Shown here: one piece after another, positions 61,128-64,000 of the stretch | Layout: every line of letters begins with the position of its first letter | Position numbering within the stretch: position 1 is the first letter of the stretch | Assembly: GCF_000467125.1 (NCBI RefSeq) | Contig: NZ_BATJ01000011.1 | Location: 124,001-188,000 of the forward strand | Length of the DNA: 64,000 nucleotides | Origin: Vibrio proteolyticus NBRC 13287 | Lineage (GTDB): Bacteria > Pseudomonadota > Gammaproteobacteria > Enterobacterales > Vibrionaceae | Reading direction: 5' to 3' | Notes under the pieces: generated by a model | Told to the model about the DNA's origin: nothing | Seen by the model: only the letters and a program-made list of their open reading frames with translations | Databases searched by the model: none | Program-made: the position numbers and the translations under genes

Positions 61128-61886
61128 TTGAAAAAGCAACGGCAAAAGTATGTTTTTATGCTCGAACGCGGTGAGTATTGTGTTTGGCTAAAGAAGTGTG
61201 GCGAAGACAAACGCACTGTGTTAAACCGCTCCCTTAACCGATTGTTTCGAAAGAGTAAACGCTTCGCGCACTTAACGCTGTTCAGTGCCTATACACCCAA
61301 ACAACGCTTCGAGCATGAAGTGGCAGCGTTGGAATATGCTATCTCCTGTGATCTGCCTGTCCCTAAGTTGCTCTACATTGGTCGCTCCTGGTTTGTCACG
61401 GAGAGTGCCGGCGAGCCGATTGTGCGTGCCCGGCAACACTCACCCAAGCTTTTGTTTACCAAGGCGATGGGCTGTTTGCAACAGTTGCATCGTGAGGAAT
61501 TTATTCACGGTCGCCCGGCGATGCGAGATATCGTGGTCGATCAGCAAGGGGAAGTCACGCTACTGGATTTGGAAGAGTCTCGCTTGTCGGATTCGGCACG
61601 CCTGCGGGTACGAGATATGGCGCTGTTCCTGCTGGATTCCTACCGTTTGTCTCGTGTCAGCCAAAAAACTCGGTTAGACGCACTCAATCTGTGGTTGCAG
61701 CAAAGTGATCCCGCCAATACCGACGAGTTGTATCGGGTGGCTTGCCGCTTAAAACGTCTGGTTTGGATTGCACACACGGTGTTGCTGGTGCGCAACAATC
61801 GTTTATCCAAACAGGTGATCATGTTTGAGCGCTTATTGCAGCGTGTTGATTTCCCGCAGCGCCAAGAGGTTCAGCTCTCCGCTTGA
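61128..61886 (+). CDS. Lipopolysaccharide kinase (Kdo/WaaP)-like protein
   Basis: 252 residues of the protein-kinase-like superfamily. Visible parts are RFEHEVAALEYAISCDLPVPKLLYIG (helix C region), QLHREEFIHGRPAMRDIVV (catalytic loop, with HGRPAMRD in place of the usual HRDLKPxN) and VTLLDLEES (metal-binding DFG-like position). The N-terminus is basic and peripheral. It may phosphorylate core lipopolysaccharide or a similar substrate. Start is TTG with AGGGG seven bases upstream. It stands alone, not in a lipopolysaccharide locus. Confidence 0.75.
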   Translation: MKKQRQKYVFMLERGEYCVWLKKCGEDKRTVLNRSLNRLFRKSKRFAHLTLFSAYTPKQRFEHEVAALEYAISCDLPVPKLLYIGRSWFVTESAGEPIVRARQHSPKLLFTKAMGCLQQLHREEFIHGRPAMRDIVVDQQGEVTLLDLEESRLSDSARLRVRDMALFLLDSYRLSRVSQKTRLDALNLWLQQSDPANTDELYRVACRLKRLVWIAHTVLLVRNNRLSKQVIMFERLLQRVDFPQRQEVQLSA

Positions 61887-61896
61887 CCCCAGAATG

Positions 61897-61931
61897 ACAA
61901 CAAGGCTGGCCTGTCAGGCCAGCCTTGTTGT
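61897..61931. terminator. Strong bidirectional terminator
   Basis: A 16-bp perfect stem, left arm 61897-61912 (starts ACAACAAGG, ends GGCCT) and right arm 61916-61931, with a GTC loop. It separates the kinase gene from the convergent exporter operon. Confidence 0.9.
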
Positions 61932-61933
61932 TG

Positions 61934-63034
61934 TCAGTCGAGCGATTTCTTAAAGCGCATCGAAGCCACCACGAGACCGAGTACCGTAAACGCAGAGAGC
62001 CAGAGTGTATCTCGCCACAAATCGGCCAAATCCGCCCCACGCAGCACAATGCCCCGAATCAAACGCATAAAGTGGGTGGCCGGTAACACTTCTGAAATCC
62101 ACTGGGCGATAACGGGCATTCCCTCGTAGGGAAACATAAACCCAGACAACAGTATGGAAGGCAACAGAATAAACACAGTCATTTGCATCGCCTGAAGTTG
62201 GGTGGTGGCGATGGTGGAAATCATCAGGCCCAGTGTCAGGCTGGCGGAAATAAACAGCAAGGTGCCAAATAAAATCTGCGCCAGCGAACCGTTGATCGGG
62301 ACATCAAAGATCAAGTGGCCGAGCCCAAGTATGATGAACACCTGTACCAGCCCGACAAAGATATACGGAACGATTTTGGCTACCATCAACTCGATCGAAT
62401 GAATGGGGGTAGTGATCAGCAGTTCAAGGTTACCCCGTTCGCGTTCACGCACAATTGCGGCACTGGTGAACAGGATCATGGTCATGGTCAGTATGACGCC
62501 CAGTAGCCCCGGTACAATGTTCACCGCTGAACGTCGGCTCGGGTTGTAAAAGAGCGCGACGTCAAAGGTTTTAACCGTTTGGGGGCGAATTTCAAAGTCA
62601 AAATCGGTCAGCGGCATGGTCTGCAAGCCAAGAATCGCAGAACTGATCATGGTGTCGGATCCATCGACTAACCATTGCCCCAATGGACGATTTTGCATCA
62701 TACGCTGCGTGAGATCCTGTGGCAGAATCAATGCCGCGCGCACCAGGCCATCCTGAATTGCTTGCTCGGCTTGTTGCGGGGTTTCAAACCGTTGCACGAC
62801 GCTTACCACCTGAGTGACTTTGACCGATTCGGTGATGATTCTTCCGGCGGTGCTCCCGCTTTGATCGACCACGGCCACCGGGATGTTGCGAATGTCGGTG
62901 TTAATGGCGTAGCCAAACAACAGCAACTGGATCAGGGGGATCATAACCACCATGGCGAAGGTGATACGATCACGGGAAAGCTGGCGGATCTCTTTGTACA
63001 TGACCGCTTTCATTCGATTGAGCGACTGGATCAT
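61934..63034 (-). CDS. ABC-2 type exporter permease
   Basis: 366-residue membrane subunit of an ABC-2 exporter (YhhJ/YbhR-like). One N-terminal helix (FAMVVMIPLIQLLLFGYAIN) is followed by a large periplasmic loop of about 130 residues with an MMQNRPLGQWLVDGSDTMI block, then five helices including the conserved ERERGNLELLITTPI block near residue 197. It starts inside the ATPase stop (four-base overlap). Works with the ATPase and the membrane fusion protein upstream. Confidence 0.88.
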   Translation of the reverse strand: MIQSLNRMKAVMYKEIRQLSRDRITFAMVVMIPLIQLLLFGYAINTDIRNIPVAVVDQSGSTAGRIITESVKVTQVVSVVQRFETPQQAEQAIQDGLVRAALILPQDLTQRMMQNRPLGQWLVDGSDTMISSAILGLQTMPLTDFDFEIRPQTVKTFDVALFYNPSRRSAVNIVPGLLGVILTMTMILFTSAAIVRERERGNLELLITTPIHSIELMVAKIVPYIFVGLVQVFIILGLGHLIFDVPINGSLAQILFGTLLFISASLTLGLMISTIATTQLQAMQMTVFILLPSILLSGFMFPYEGMPVIAQWISEVLPATHFMRLIRGIVLRGADLADLWRDTLWLSAFTVLGLVVASMRFKKSLD

Positions 63035-63957
63035 TGGCGTCCCTCCCCGGTGACGGTGACAAACACATCTTCAAGGCTGGGTCGGGCCAGATTCATCTCT
63101 GCCTGTTGCAGGTGAGGAAACGTTTGTCTCAGCCAATCGATCGGTTTCTCTATTTTCCTGTTTACTAACACCCGTAAGCGGACCCCCAATTGAGCAGCGG
63201 AGCGAACTTCTTCACGCTGCAACAATTGTTCTTTGAGCGCTCGCAGGCCGGGTGTCTTCACTTCAACGATGTTCACGCCCATTTGCTCCATCAGCATTTC
63301 AGGCGGTCCATCGGCGCGGATCTGACCGGATTCCATAATCGCCAGACGGTGACAGCGCTCCGCTTCGTCCATGTAGTGGGTCGTCACCAGAATGGTGGTG
63401 CCTTGATCGGACAAATCAAACAACTGCTCCCAGAACTCGCGCCGGTTTTCCGGATCTACCGCGGAAGTGGGTTCATCCAGAAACAACAGTTCGGGTTTGT
63501 GCATGGTGGCGGCTGCCAGAGACAAGCGCTGTTTCTGCCCGCCACTCATGCCGCCGACCCGTTGTTTGCGGCGCTGATCCAGACCGTAAGTACACAATTG
63601 TTGATTGATCCGCTCGTTGAGGGCTTTGCGACTCATACCGAAGATCTGGCCAATAAACTGCAGGTTCTCTTCAACGCTGAGGTCGTCATAGAGTGAAAAC
63701 TTTTGGGTCATGTAGCCGATTTTGAGTCGTAGAGCCTCAGACTGGCGGGGAATCTGTAACCCAAGGACATCGACTTCGCCCATGCTTGGGCTGAGCAGGC
63801 CTGTCAGCACGCGGATCGTCGTGGATTTACCGCAGCCATTCGGGCCGAGAAAACCGTAAATACTGCCTTTGGGGACGTTCAGATTGATCCCTTCAATGGC
63901 GGTGAAATCGCCGAACTGTTTGCTGACGTTGCTGGCCTGAATGGCGTATTCGGTCAT
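63031..63957 (-). CDS. ABC exporter ATP-binding protein
   Basis: 308 residues. Walker A FLGPNGCGKSTT (about residues 36-47), Q-loop YMTQKFSLYDDLS, signature MSGGQKQRLSLAAA, Walker B LLFLDEPTSAVDP, His switch VTTHYMDEAERC. The C-terminal 80 residues (LLQREEVRSAAQLGVRLRVLV) form a regulatory tail as in YbhF-type proteins. It is downstream of a membrane fusion protein and upstream of a single ABC-2 permease, a drug-exporter layout. Confidence 0.9.
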   Translation of the reverse strand: MTEYAIQASNVSKQFGDFTAIEGINLNVPKGSIYGFLGPNGCGKSTTIRVLTGLLSPSMGEVDVLGLQIPRQSEALRLKIGYMTQKFSLYDDLSVEENLQFIGQIFGMSRKALNERINQQLCTYGLDQRRKQRVGGMSGGQKQRLSLAAATMHKPELLFLDEPTSAVDPENRREFWEQLFDLSDQGTTILVTTHYMDEAERCHRLAIMESGQIRADGPPEMLMEQMGVNIVEVKTPGLRALKEQLLQREEVRSAAQLGVRLRVLVNRKIEKPIDWLRQTFPHLQQAEMNLARPSLEDVFVTVTGEGRQ

Positions 63958-63959
63958 GT

Positions 63960-64000
63960 TTACTCTCCTGACAGTTCAACCTGCGCCGGAACTCCGGAAG
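63960..64000 (-). CDS. 3' end of a gene upstream of the exporter, probably HlyD-type fusion protein
   Basis: Only the last 12 codons are inside the window, reading SGVPAQVELSGE then stop, two bases before the ATPase start. The PGVPAQVEL-like ending and the position fit a membrane fusion protein of the HlyD family, but identity is inferred from context only. Confidence 0.5.
   Translation of the reverse strand, partial: SGVPAQVELSGE

Noticed and set aside
1..64000. CRISPR array, integron, prophage or transposon
   Set aside because: No regularly spaced repeats, integrase, transposase, attC-like or phage structural genes were seen. The repeats found are single operators or hairpins.

Overview
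The window is about 64 kb of gamma-proteobacterial DNA that reads as a Vibrio replicon, most likely an accessory-rich second chromosome. Pointers are the ectoine cluster ectA-ectB-ectC-ask, the thermostable haemolysin (delta-VPH) family protein, the NADAR-RibA fusion known from Vibrio, the PAAR (DUF4150) type VI effector, Gly-tract lipoproteins, and close similarity of several products to E. coli genes (YbiW/YbiY/FSA, YciT, CreD). A relative of V. fluvialis or V. furnissii is a guess from gene content and a GC content near 50%. No rRNA, tRNA, IS element, integrase or CRISPR array was seen.

Layout. 0-5 kb: 3' end of creD, then fructose-6-phosphate aldolase divergent from a glycyl-radical enzyme and its activase, with a perfect FNR box between them. 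5-8.4 kb: a PAAR-AHH nuclease effector with two downstream immunity candidates. 8.8-17.8 kb: transporters (LysE, two EamA), an FMN reductase with a divergent MarR regulator and two operator palindromes, a PhoD-like phosphatase operon and the YciT-type DeoR regulator. 17.9-23.1 kb: two Gly-tract lipoproteins, then a tetrahaem NapC-type quinol dehydrogenase and an octahaem hydroxylamine-oxidoreductase-like cytochrome with a near-consensus NarL/NarP site upstream. 23.4-30.5 kb: ectoine operon, an SgrR-like regulator and an MFS exporter driven by a MerR-type 19-bp-spacer promoter. 30.6-36.9 kb: a seven-gene operon (thermostable haemolysin family, acyl/AMP ligase, haem-oxygenase-like diiron enzyme, SDR, TPR protein, QseBC-like two-component system) headed by a CTTAAG-N5-CTTAAG box. 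37.2-40.9 kb: two convergent paralogous proteins with an SGC...His signature like the CNF/BLF1 glutamine deamidases. 41.2-44.1 kb: a DgcA/DgcN/LysR D-glutamate-type cluster. 44.4-48.1 kb: ABC-F protein, MarR regulator, DmeF cation exporter and a NUDIX hydrolase. 48.7-54.9 kb: an organophosphorus uptake and hydrolysis operon (HAD phosphatase, ABC transporter, cytoplasmic phosphodiesterase) with a divergent GntR regulator and duplicated operators. 55-64 kb: orphan ParA, a CRP-site-bearing membrane protein, a hybrid sensor kinase divergent from a periplasmic binding protein, NADAR-RibA, a WaaP-like kinase and an ABC-2 exporter operon cut by the window edge.

The most notable parts are the convergent deamidase-like pair (37.2-40.9 kb) and the seven-gene ligase/diiron oxygenase/GNAT-like operon (30.6-36.9 kb), which looks like an undescribed small-molecule pathway under its own two-component control. 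All domain calls come from reading motifs by eye, without database searches.
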